From assembly GCA_947086625.1 (NCBI GenBank), contig CAMTZV010000098.1:1-6306 (forward strand): a stretch of DNA of 6,306 bases, read 5' to 3'. Positions 1-5,500 of this stretch are shown in pieces. The position numbers and the translations under genes were made by a program. The notes under the pieces were generated by a model. It saw only the letters and a program-made list of their open reading frames with translations. It did no database searches and was not told the DNA's origin. Every line of letters starts with the position of its first letter. Position 1 is the first letter of the stretch. The stretch comes from an uncultured bacterium (lineage in GTDB: Bacteria; Bacillota; Clostridia; Lachnospirales; Lachnospiraceae).

Positions 1-8
1 CTCCTTCT
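1..8 (-). promoter_or_regulatory. Possible ribosome binding site of the next gene, beyond the window
   Basis: Minus-strand AGAAGGAG lies at the very edge, 15 nt after the lipase stop codon (24-26). A start codon would fall outside the window. The close spacing suggests that the operon continues. Confidence 0.5.
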
Positions 9-23
9 ATGCTCAGGTATGGT

Positions 24-1613
24 CTACCTGCTGCCGTCTAAAAGAATCTGTTCGCTTTTCTGATACTGTTTCCCTATCTTTTTCAACGTATTTGCCAGCT
101 TTTTGCAGCTCTTTTCTTCCTGCTCCAGCTGCGCAGCCAATCGTTCGAGATTACATGTGCTTGCAAAATCAGAACATAATGCGAGCTTCCCCATGACAAA
201 AAGGATTTTTGTCCGACTGCCATGAATCAATTCGCGGCAGCTGTCCATCCAGTTTTCACAACTTGCCAGCGTTCCCGGCTCGACAAAGAAATCCGCCCTC
301 CCAAAGGAACCGGCGCCACTGCCTTTCCGGTTCTTCTCCCGCCGGAAAAAGTCTGCCACGGCATCTGCCAGATCGTCCACGGCATCCTTCAGGTCATCGA
401 TAAAGCTGCGCACCGCGTCCGCCATCTCTTTTTTCAGGTTGTTCAAATATTTTGCAACCTGTGCATAAATATCCAGAATTTCCTGCATCGCAAACTTATA
501 TGCCGTCTCCGCTAAAATTTTTCCCGCCTTGATTGCACTAAAGGCAATTATCGCCGACACAGTCTTTGCAACTACCACTCCTCCTCCGGCTTTCAGATCC
601 AAATATAAAAGCGCGGCTTTTCCGATCTGCTCACAAACAGACATATCCTTTGGAGGCCATCTTTTCTCTGCAATCCCAGCCGGAATACCGAGATTCACCG
701 CAACGTCTGCCAATAAGACCCGTTCTCTCTGCGACAATGTGCTGACTGCATTGTCCGTTACCTCATTTACAAAATCCGAAAGCCGGCTTTGCTCTGTGTA
801 CTGAAAGCCGGATTTGCCGTCAAACTGCCAGTTAAAAGGGTCGTGCTCCAGTAAAAAATTGAACCCGCCATTGCTGTTGACATAGTAAGTCTTACCCGGA
901 TTATCATCCAAAAGCAAACCGACAACGGAGTCCTGCGGATAATAATTATTCTGTTTGTCCGCCAGCTGTGCATACCCTTCTGCATACGCATCACGGAATT
1001 TTTCGTTAACCCCCGGGCCGTCAAAATTATCGATCTGAACCACCCTGCTGCGCGTCGCCTCATCCGACATCACATAAGCGCTCGACACATCATTGCCGCC
1101 CTTGGAATGCCCGGTCAGATAAATATTATTTTCCGGGCTGTTCTGCAAATAACTGGCTGCATATTTCTGCGCCTCGGTGCCGTCCTTATCGTACAAAAGC
1201 TCCAGATCCTCCGTCCAGCCCAGCTCCGTACCGTTTGTCCCACGCATCGCGATCACAGAGCTGCCGGATGAATCGTTCATATGTATCGTCATTGCAGCCC
1301 ACTGTGACTTCTCATTTTCAGCCGCCATCTGACTGATTTCGCAGGCGCTGTAGCGCTCGCTTTTACTTAACTCCTTCAGAAAAGATGTTTCATTTTTGTC
1401 CGTCTCAATCTCTTTCTGTAACAGGTCGTTTGCAAATTTTTTTACGGAAACCGGCTCGCCATTGTAATCAGAACCATATACTTTCTCAAACTTCATATAG
1501 GCCAGCTGCGAGAACACCAGCGCATCCTCGGGTGAATAGCTTTGGGCCGTCAGCGCTTCCTTATTATTCTTTATATACTGAACCATTCCACTGCCAGATA
1601 TTGTCTCACTCAT
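24..1613 (-). CDS. T7SS lipase effector, lipase domain first and WXG100-like targeting domain last (TslA-like architecture)
   Basis: 529 residues, no signal peptide. About 25-270 is an alpha/beta-hydrolase of the DUF2974 (Mbeg1-like) lipase type: oxyanion-side RGTN (124-127), nucleophile elbow G168-H-S170-K-G-G, FDGPG (197-201), probable acid D228 in YPQDSVVGLLL, and probable catalytic H257 in LEHDPFNW. About 340-370 is a glycine-rich hydrophobic stretch (GGGVVVAKTVSAIIAF). About 378-425 is amphipathic helix (repeated DDLxDAV pattern). After a GSGAGS linker, residues 442-529 resemble a WXG100 hairpin: FFVEPGTL opening, two helices, and Y517-QKS-E521 matching the YxxxE export signature near the end. 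Enzyme-first, targeting-last order is the reverse of LXG toxins and matches S. aureus TslA (family knowledge). Cysteines 452/459 and 480/487 form two CX6C pairs. GAGGAGG (1619-1625) fixes the ATG at 1613. Likely a secreted phospholipase/lipase attacking competitor membranes; substrate unknown. The triad acid and histidine are by analogy. Confidence 0.88.
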   Translation of the reverse strand: MSETISGSGMVQYIKNNKEALTAQSYSPEDALVFSQLAYMKFEKVYGSDYNGEPVSVKKFANDLLQKEIETDKNETSFLKELSKSERYSACEISQMAAENEKSQWAAMTIHMNDSSGSSVIAMRGTNGTELGWTEDLELLYDKDGTEAQKYAASYLQNSPENNIYLTGHSKGGNDVSSAYVMSDEATRSRVVQIDNFDGPGVNEKFRDAYAEGYAQLADKQNNYYPQDSVVGLLLDDNPGKTYYVNSNGGFNFLLEHDPFNWQFDGKSGFQYTEQSRLSDFVNEVTDNAVSTLSQRERVLLADVAVNLGIPAGIAEKRWPPKDMSVCEQIGKAALLYLDLKAGGGVVVAKTVSAIIAFSAIKAGKILAETAYKFAMQEILDIYAQVAKYLNNLKKEMADAVRSFIDDLKDAVDDLADAVADFFRREKNRKGSGAGSFGRADFFVEPGTLASCENWMDSCRELIHGSRTKILFVMGKLALCSDFASTCNLERLAAQLEQEEKSCKKLANTLKKIGKQYQKSEQILLDGSR

Positions 1614-2251
1614 CGCCGCCTCCTCAGTTTTTCCACAAGCTCATCAAACGGATACAGCCTGGAAAACGCATTATCTATCAAATATACGTAGTCTTCATGG
1701 TTTTCATATTCAATACTATATGGAATACCATTCGCTTTCAACAGCTCCGCCAGGCCATAGACCCGTTCTGCCACAATTTCGGGTTCCTCGTCGATCGTCT
1801 TCAGATCAATATTCACCCATGTTTCGCTTTCCGCAAAATATACCGCTAACGCGTCCTCCTCGCTCCATGCGCGCTCCTCCATAAAATAACGTGTCCAGAA
1901 GGAATAGCCGTTCAACCCGTCTGTTTCCTCAAGCAGGGCCCCCACCTTTTCGTTGATTTCGTCCTCATACAACAGCTTTGCGTAACCGTCTCTGCTCACC
2001 GTTATCTTCAGATCTGTCAGCACATCAAATGTTATATCGCCGTTTTCCAGAGACGCCAGCGCATGGTACGCCGGCGCGTCAAATACGGTCGCTCCATGTT
2101 CCATTTCCACAGACCGGACGGAAAATGATTTTCCGTATTTATCCGCCAGCAGCGCTTCAATCTGCTCCGGTACATCCTTTTTTTGCAGAAAACCGCATCC
2201 GCCGGCCAGACAGCCTGCCAGCAGAATTCCAAGCATCCATCGTTTTTTCAT
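1610..2251 (-). CDS. Small lipoprotein, candidate immunity protein for the T7SS lipase
   Basis: 213 residues, starting MKKRWMLGILLAGCLAGGCGF: a basic n-region, a hydrophobic core and a lipobox. LAGC at residues 11-14 matches the consensus best, but LAGGC ending at Cys19 gives a more normal core length; either would anchor the protein on the outer face of the membrane. The mature part is acidic, mixed alpha/beta, with no motif I recognise. The frame is open up to a TTG at 2278, but the ATG at 2251 puts the signal peptide at the N-terminus and is preferred. Its TGA overlaps the ATG of the lipase gene (ATGA at 1610-1613), so the two are translationally coupled, with the lipoprotein made first. 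The staphylococcal T7SS lipase TslA is neutralised by lipoproteins (TilA), so an immunity role is a reasonable inference, not shown by sequence. Alternatives: lipase chaperone or envelope component. Confidence 0.82.
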   Translation of the reverse strand: MKKRWMLGILLAGCLAGGCGFLQKKDVPEQIEALLADKYGKSFSVRSVEMEHGATVFDAPAYHALASLENGDITFDVLTDLKITVSRDGYAKLLYEDEINEKVGALLEETDGLNGYSFWTRYFMEERAWSEEDALAVYFAESETWVNIDLKTIDEEPEIVAERVYGLAELLKANGIPYSIEYENHEDYVYLIDNAFSRLYPFDELVEKLRRRR

Positions 2252-2300
2252 ACTCTTTTCCCCGAACCATTTGGCCAATCAGAAACATTTTTAAAATGAT

Positions 2301-3707
2301 CTATCTCAACTCAAACACAAACTCCTCATTTGCCAGACGGATGACGTCCTGATTTCGGATCACAAGCTTCTCCCCCGGCTCCAGCTGTCTGTCGTTCACA
2401 TACGAATGGTTTTTCGATTCCAGATCCTGTAAGAAAAGGATCCCGTTCTCGTTTACAATCGCCGCATGTCTGCGGCTGACAGCCGGATTTCCTGAAATAC
2501 AATAATCGGTCATTCCTTCTTTGCTGCCCAGAACATACCTGTCCTTTGCGATCAGAAGCCTTGTCCCGCTGTTGCTGTGAATCAGGTACGCAGTCGGCCT
2601 TTTTGCGGACAGCTCTACCGTCGCCTCAAAATCCTGGGGCAGCGGCTTCCTCTTCTGCTCCTTTTTGTCCTTTTTCTCGACTGCCGTCTCTCCCGTGCGG
2701 TATTGCAGACGTTTCTCGCGCTTCCGGTTTCGGAGCAAGGCGATGAGAATGGCTGCGACGATCAGCAGAATCACGCCCGCCAACGCCAGCATGACCAGCC
2801 TGTAAATTTCCCGCATCGGTTTCAGCTGCGCGATTGCCGCTTCCAGCCGCTCGACCTGCTCTTCATACGCGCTGTCCACTGCTCCGGTGTCCTCATAAAC
2901 GTCCTTTGCTTCCCTGACGGCCGCCTCCAGCACCTCCACCGTTTTCTTTGTATATGCTCCCGAACCGGCCTTTTGCTCCGCATCCGATAATTTATCTTTC
3001 AGCACATAAATTTTGGAATCGGAATGCTCGTAGGGAAGTCCCAGCGTGTCAAACGCGCTCCTTATAACGTCCACACTCAGGCCCTCCGCCAGATTTCCCC
3101 CTTCCGTTTCCTGCGGAATTTTCATTCCGAGCAGACAGCCGGACTCATCAACGATCGGCGCTCCATAGCCCTCTGATACATACGCCTCATAAAAAATCTT
3201 CTTTTCATCAACCGCCGCCAGATGCGAGGATTCCAGATTGACCCACAAAGCGTCGCTGTCATATGTCAAAAGGAAAAGCGCCGCGCCCTCTTTCGCCTGT
3301 ACGGGATTCCCGAGCGTAATCCCGCTGCAGCCCTGAATCGTCTCGCTTAATTTCAAAATCGCATAGTCGCTGTCCTGCGCCCGGTCATATACGGTTGCCG
3401 TGCGCCGGATATCTTCTGAAATCACAACCTCATATATGGTTTCCACCTTATCGGCTTTCTCAAGCCCGTTTTTCTTTCTGTATTTTTTTATACGCTTTTC
3501 GCTGATATCCAGATTTGATTTTGCGGTGATCAGATGCTGCTGCTGATCCTTTTCTTCATTTCCGACGAGAAAGCATGTCCCGGAGCGCACAGTCTCCGCC
3601 TCACTTTTCCCGTCGCACAGAATACTTACCTCAATCCGGAAAACATTCGTCTTTGCCTGCTCGATCGTTGAGCCCCCGTCATCCGCCTGCGCGGAAAGCT
3701 TCAGCAT
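2301..3707 (-). CDS. Pseudo-trypsin / FIVAR-like / membrane / FHA-domain T7SS accessory protein (signal peptide damaged)
   Basis: 468 residues with four parts. (a) About 13-225: a trypsin/HtrA-like fold (SGTCFLVGNEEKDQQQHLIT..., then DSDYAILKL, then GYGAPIVDESGCLLGM). Only the Asp strand (D112/D114) is intact. The His segment, usually TNHHVV, reads TAKSNL (61-66), and the catalytic Ser loop, usually GxSGGP, reads GYGAP (180-184), so it should be proteolytically inactive. (b) About 238-296: a helical FIVAR-like segment. (c) A membrane span at about 303-325 followed by a very basic RNRKREKR, predicting an inside C-terminus. (d) About 373-466: an FHA domain with S411-RR-H414, N433 and N438, but GS instead of GR at 394-395 and SKNHSYVN instead of SKNGTYVN. 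The expected role is an envelope-spanning T7SS accessory sensing outside and binding phosphothreonine partners inside (inference). In-frame TGA at 3732-3734 leaves 3707 as the only ATG, and the product then has no signal peptide. The Shine-Dalgarno is weak. Confidence 0.8.
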   Translation of the reverse strand: MLKLSAQADDGGSTIEQAKTNVFRIEVSILCDGKSEAETVRSGTCFLVGNEEKDQQQHLITAKSNLDISEKRIKKYRKKNGLEKADKVETIYEVVISEDIRRTATVYDRAQDSDYAILKLSETIQGCSGITLGNPVQAKEGAALFLLTYDSDALWVNLESSHLAAVDEKKIFYEAYVSEGYGAPIVDESGCLLGMKIPQETEGGNLAEGLSVDVIRSAFDTLGLPYEHSDSKIYVLKDKLSDAEQKAGSGAYTKKTVEVLEAAVREAKDVYEDTGAVDSAYEEQVERLEAAIAQLKPMREIYRLVMLALAGVILLIVAAILIALLRNRKREKRLQYRTGETAVEKKDKKEQKRKPLPQDFEATVELSAKRPTAYLIHSNSGTRLLIAKDRYVLGSKEGMTDYCISGNPAVSRRHAAIVNENGILFLQDLESKNHSYVNDRQLEPGEKLVIRNQDVIRLANEEFVFELR

Positions 3708-3735
3708 GTAAGATCCGTCTCTTAAAATTTTTCAT
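3679..3735 (-). pseudogene. Out-of-frame remnant of the FHA protein's signal-peptide n-region
   Basis: An ATG at 3735 opens an 18-codon frame beginning MKNFKRRIL, a typical basic n-region of a Gram-positive signal peptide, but it then runs into a TGA at 3679-3681. The downstream gene's frame (+1 relative to this ATG) begins MLKLSAQADDGG, where SAQA|DD looks like a signal peptidase I site. Together they look like the two ends of one signal peptide whose hydrophobic core, and the reading frame, have been lost. This is an inference; it could also be a sequencing or assembly error, or coincidence. Confidence 0.45.
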
Positions 3736-3766
3736 CACATACCCCGTCAAACGATAGTTTCCGTAC

Positions 3767-3794
3767 AGGGGACTGAAAAAACTTCCAGCCCCCT
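3767..3794 (-). other. Intercistronic hairpin after esx5
   Basis: In the RNA sense, AGGGGGCTG pairs with CAGTCCCCT (9 bp including one G-U wobble) around a 10-nt loop that contains a run of six T. It starts 11 nt after the esx5 stop. There is no U-run after the stem on either strand, so it does not qualify as an intrinsic terminator; protection of the upstream esx message from 3' exonucleases, or partial attenuation of the FHA gene, is possible (inference). Confidence 0.55.
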
Positions 3795-3805
3795 TTCCAC
3801 GCCTT

Positions 3806-4120
3806 TTACAGCACGTCCTCTTTCAGCTTCGACGCCATCTGTGCGTTCTGTTCCTCGGCTCTCTTATACTTCTCTGACATTTCTTTCAGATCCGAAACAT
3901 GCTCATCGATCATATGATGCATTTTTTCCATGTCATCCTGAAGCTTGTTAAACTTTCCGATATAGCTGGTGGCCGCCTCTCCGGTCCAGATCGAACCTGC
4001 GTCATTGATCGTTTTTAACATATTCGCTGTAATTTTCTTTACCTCGCCCAGATCTGCGTTAAAATCCGATGCCGCCTTATCCAGATCGGCGTAATCCACT
4101 TTGATTACATAATCTGCCAT
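3806..4120 (-). CDS. WXG100 protein Esx5 (EDVL class)
   Basis: A 104-residue WXG100 protein. The turn is W45-T46-G47 (SIWTGEAATSY) and the export signature is Y85-KRA-E89. It starts ADYVIKVD and ends LKEDVL, resembling Esx2 at both termini although the middle has diverged. The second helix is rich in Met, His and charged residues (MEKMHHMIDEH). The GGGAGGG site at 4129-4135 overlaps the esx4 stop and lies 8 nt before the ATG; a second AGGAGT directly abuts the start. It is the last of the five tandem Esx genes; a 98-bp gap with a 9-bp hairpin separates it from the FHA-protein gene. Confidence 0.92.
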   Translation of the reverse strand: MADYVIKVDYADLDKAASDFNADLGEVKKITANMLKTINDAGSIWTGEAATSYIGKFNKLQDDMEKMHHMIDEHVSDLKEMSEKYKRAEEQNAQMASKLKEDVL

Positions 4121-4134
4121 ACTCCTGTCCCTCC

Positions 4135-4440
4135 CTATTTACCGAATGTCCTCGTTGTACCGATTGAAATATTTGCCGACTCCGCCGCCCGGTAAGCGTC
4201 GATCACGCTTTGCAGGGCGCTTTCAAACTGCTGTACCAGAGCGATGAAGCTGTTCATATACTTCACATCGCTGTTAAAAGCCGTCTCAAAAGAAGTCTTT
4301 GCGTCGCCCTCCCATTTTGCGGAAAGCTCTTTCTCACTGGACGCTAAATCCGATACCTTTGTACTCAGGTTCCCTCTCTCCGTGCGCAGCTCGTCCAACG
4401 CCGCTTTCAGCTTTGCCAGATCTACACCAAATTGTGCCAT
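4135..4440 (-). CDS. WXG100 protein Esx4 (RTFG class)
   Basis: A 101-residue WXG100 protein. The turn is W43-E44-G45 (AKWEGDAKTSF) and the export signature is Y83-RAA-E87. It ends RTFGK, like Esx3. The reading frame remains open upstream to 4476, giving a possible 12-residue extension (MLIILCKREETH), but the strong GGGAGG at 4449-4454 is 8 nt before the ATG at 4440 and the protein beginning MAQFGVDLAKL has normal family length, so 4440 is chosen. It has no cysteine. It is separated from esx3 by the largest gap in the esx cluster and is followed 14 nt later by esx5, with which it forms a tight pair. Confidence 0.92.
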   Translation of the reverse strand: MAQFGVDLAKLKAALDELRTERGNLSTKVSDLASSEKELSAKWEGDAKTSFETAFNSDVKYMNSFIALVQQFESALQSVIDAYRAAESANISIGTTRTFGK

Positions 4441-4448
4441 ATGTGTTT

Positions 4449-4454
4449 CCTCCC
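4449..4454 (-). promoter_or_regulatory. Ribosome binding site deciding the esx4 start
   Basis: Minus-strand GGGAGG (context AAAGGGAGGAAACACAT then ATG) lies 8 nt before the ATG at 4440. It places the start at MAQFGVD and excludes the 12-residue upstream extension beginning at 4476, since it lies inside that extension. Confidence 0.85.
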
Positions 4455-4471
4455 TTTTACATAAAATTATT

Positions 4472-4515
4472 AACACTGCACGCCCACCGCTTCCGTGAGA
4501 TCATGCAACAGTGTT
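4472..4515 (-). other. Intercistronic inverted repeat between esx3 and esx4
   Basis: In the RNA sense AACACTG (beginning in the esx3 stop codon) pairs with CAGTGTT over 7 bp; an inner CTCAC/GTGGG stem (5 bp, one G-U) can form within the 30-nt loop. It is followed by AATAATTTTATG, an A/T-rich stretch but not a clean U-run. It could be a weak attenuator, a processing site or chance. No convincing -35/-10 promoter pair was found in this 74-bp gap. Confidence 0.4.
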
Positions 4516-4829
4516 CAGTTCCCGTACGTCCGGACTTGTGCAATGTTCTCCGCCTCCATCTCCGCCTCGTAAATGTTTGTGGCCATTGCCCGGATCGTAT
4601 CGGCCGTTTTACGAATCGAATCGGCTGTTCTGGACAGGTTTGCCCGCAGCACTTCCGCTTTTGCAAGATAGCTTTCCGCATTCCTTCCCTCCCAGCAGCC
4701 CCCGATATCCGTCAAAATTTTTGCCAGCTCCTCTTCCGACAGATTTTTTACATTTTCTGCAATCCGCACAAGCTCGTCTGCCTGCTCGATCGCCTGCGTA
4801 TAGTTCAACTGAATCATCAGATTGCTCAT
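4515..4829 (-). CDS. WXG100 protein Esx3 (RTYG class)
   Basis: A 104-residue WXG100 protein with the turn W46-E47-G48 (GGCWEGRNAESYL), preceded directly by a cysteine (C45). The C-terminal helix contains Y87-EAEM-E, in which the acidic residues sit at +1, +3 and +5 from the tyrosine rather than at the canonical +4, so the strict YxxxD/E export signature is absent. It ends VRTYGN, matching the RTFGK ending of Esx4. A purine-rich AGGGGGAT about 6 nt upstream of the ATG supports the start. If it pairs with Esx2, that partner would supply the export signal, as only one member of the EsxA-EsxB type dimers needs to carry it (known for mycobacteria; inference here). A 74-bp gap with an inverted repeat follows. 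Confidence 0.9.
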   Translation of the reverse strand: MSNLMIQLNYTQAIEQADELVRIAENVKNLSEEELAKILTDIGGCWEGRNAESYLAKAEVLRANLSRTADSIRKTADTIRAMATNIYEAEMEAENIAQVRTYGN

Positions 4830-4847
4830 GGTACATCCCCCTGTTTC

Positions 4848-5165
4848 TCACAAAACATCCTCGGGCAGGCTCCCTGCCACCGTTTCATTCAGCTGCTCGA
4901 TCTTAATATAGATGCCCGCTATCTTCAGAAGATCAGTCGGATGCTCGCCCAGCCGTTTTAAGATCTGAGAAATATCCTCCTCATTCTCCTCAAAGATCTG
5001 GTAGTGCCTCCTGCCGGCTTCCCCCTGCCAGTAAATACCGGATCGCTTCACGAGCTGCCGTATCCCGTCGAAATCCTTTTTGATCTGATTGACACACTCG
5101 GACACAGCGTCCGCCTGTTCTTTCAATTTTTCCGGATCGACTTTCATCACAAAATCCTGAGCCAT
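4848..5165 (-). CDS. WXG100 protein Esx2 (EDVL class)
   Basis: A 105-residue WXG100 protein. The helix-turn-helix junction is W46-Q47-G48 (IYWQGEAG) and the export signature is Y86-IKI-E90. It begins AQDFVMKVDPEKL and ends LPEDVL. Both ends are shared in style with Esx5 (ADYVIKVD at the start and KEDVL at the end), marking the two as one subfamily within the cluster. The start at 5165 is set by a near-perfect AAGGAGGTGT (5171-5180) located in the last codons of esx1, leaving only 3 nt between the esx1 stop and this ATG, so the two are probably translationally coupled. Likely partner (inference): the adjacent Esx3, which has the opposite C-terminal class. Confidence 0.92.
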   Translation of the reverse strand: MAQDFVMKVDPEKLKEQADAVSECVNQIKKDFDGIRQLVKRSGIYWQGEAGRRHYQIFEENEEDISQILKRLGEHPTDLLKIAGIYIKIEQLNETVAGSLPEDVL

Positions 5166-5168
5166 CGC

Positions 5169-5483
5169 CTACACCTCCTTTATGGAAATCTCATCGATCA
5201 GGCCGGCGACCTTCGACTCGCAGGCCTCGTACTCCGATTTTGCCGTCTGCTCGAACTGATAGACGCGCGTCAGGTTATCGATCACGGTCTGCAGCGCGGC
5301 AAGGTCATCGTTTACGGCCCCGACAAACGCCTCGTAGGCATCGCCCTCCCACATTCCGTTCAGGACGGCTACGTGCTTACACAATTCATCTTTTCTGGAA
5401 ACCAGATCCTTCAGGTATCCGCTCACGGAATTGCTGTCGTCGCCAAGCGTCTGCGTATTGACTTTGATGATTCCCTGTTCCAT
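5169..5483 (-). CDS. WXG100 protein Esx1
   Basis: A 104-residue WXG100-family protein: two helices joined by a W-x-G turn, exported by the T7SS without a cleaved signal peptide, usually as a dimer. The turn is W45-E46-G47 (MWEGDAYEAF). The C-terminal export signature YxxxE is Y85-EAC-E89. It follows esaB directly; a very strong AGGAGGAGGG (5493-5502) overlaps the esaB stop codon and fixes the ATG at 5483. Its C-terminus (SIKEV) belongs to neither of the two end-signature classes shared by the other four copies, so it may form a homodimer or serve as the general structural Esx. Two cysteines (C35 and C88) are present, the latter inside the export motif. Confidence 0.92.
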   Translation of the reverse strand: MEQGIIKVNTQTLGDDSNSVSGYLKDLVSRKDELCKHVAVLNGMWEGDAYEAFVGAVNDDLAALQTVIDNLTRVYQFEQTAKSEYEACESKVAGLIDEISIKEV

Positions 5484-5500
5484 AGCCTTTCACCCTCCTC

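Noticed and set aside
767..1063. 98-codon minus-strand frame inside the lipase
   Set aside because: It is an alternative frame of the lipase catalytic region; the main frame carries GHSKGG, FDGPG and HDPFNW, so this one is a shadow.
1385..1849. 154-codon plus-strand open frame across the lipase/lipoprotein junction
   Set aside because: Antisense to two supported genes, no recognisable domain; it crosses the ATGA overlap of the real pair.
2252..2278. Nine-residue N-terminal extension of the lipoprotein from a TTG start
   Set aside because: It would bury the lipoprotein signal peptide behind extra residues; the internal ATG at 2251 gives a standard signal.
2271..2278. TTGGCCAA palindrome in the gap before the lipoprotein
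   Set aside because: Eight bases only, no flanking symmetry, expected by chance in a window of this size.
3767..3794. Rho-independent terminator after esx5
   Set aside because: The stem is good but there is no U-run after it on either strand; kept only as an intercistronic hairpin.
4441..4514. Internal promoter before esx4
   Set aside because: A TAATAAT-like box is present, but no acceptable -35 at proper spacing could be seen.
4299..4961. 220-codon plus-strand open frame across esx2-esx4
   Set aside because: It lies antisense to three well-supported WXG100 genes, has low-complexity Cys/Arg/Pro-rich content and no plausible family; it is a shadow of minus-strand coding sequence.
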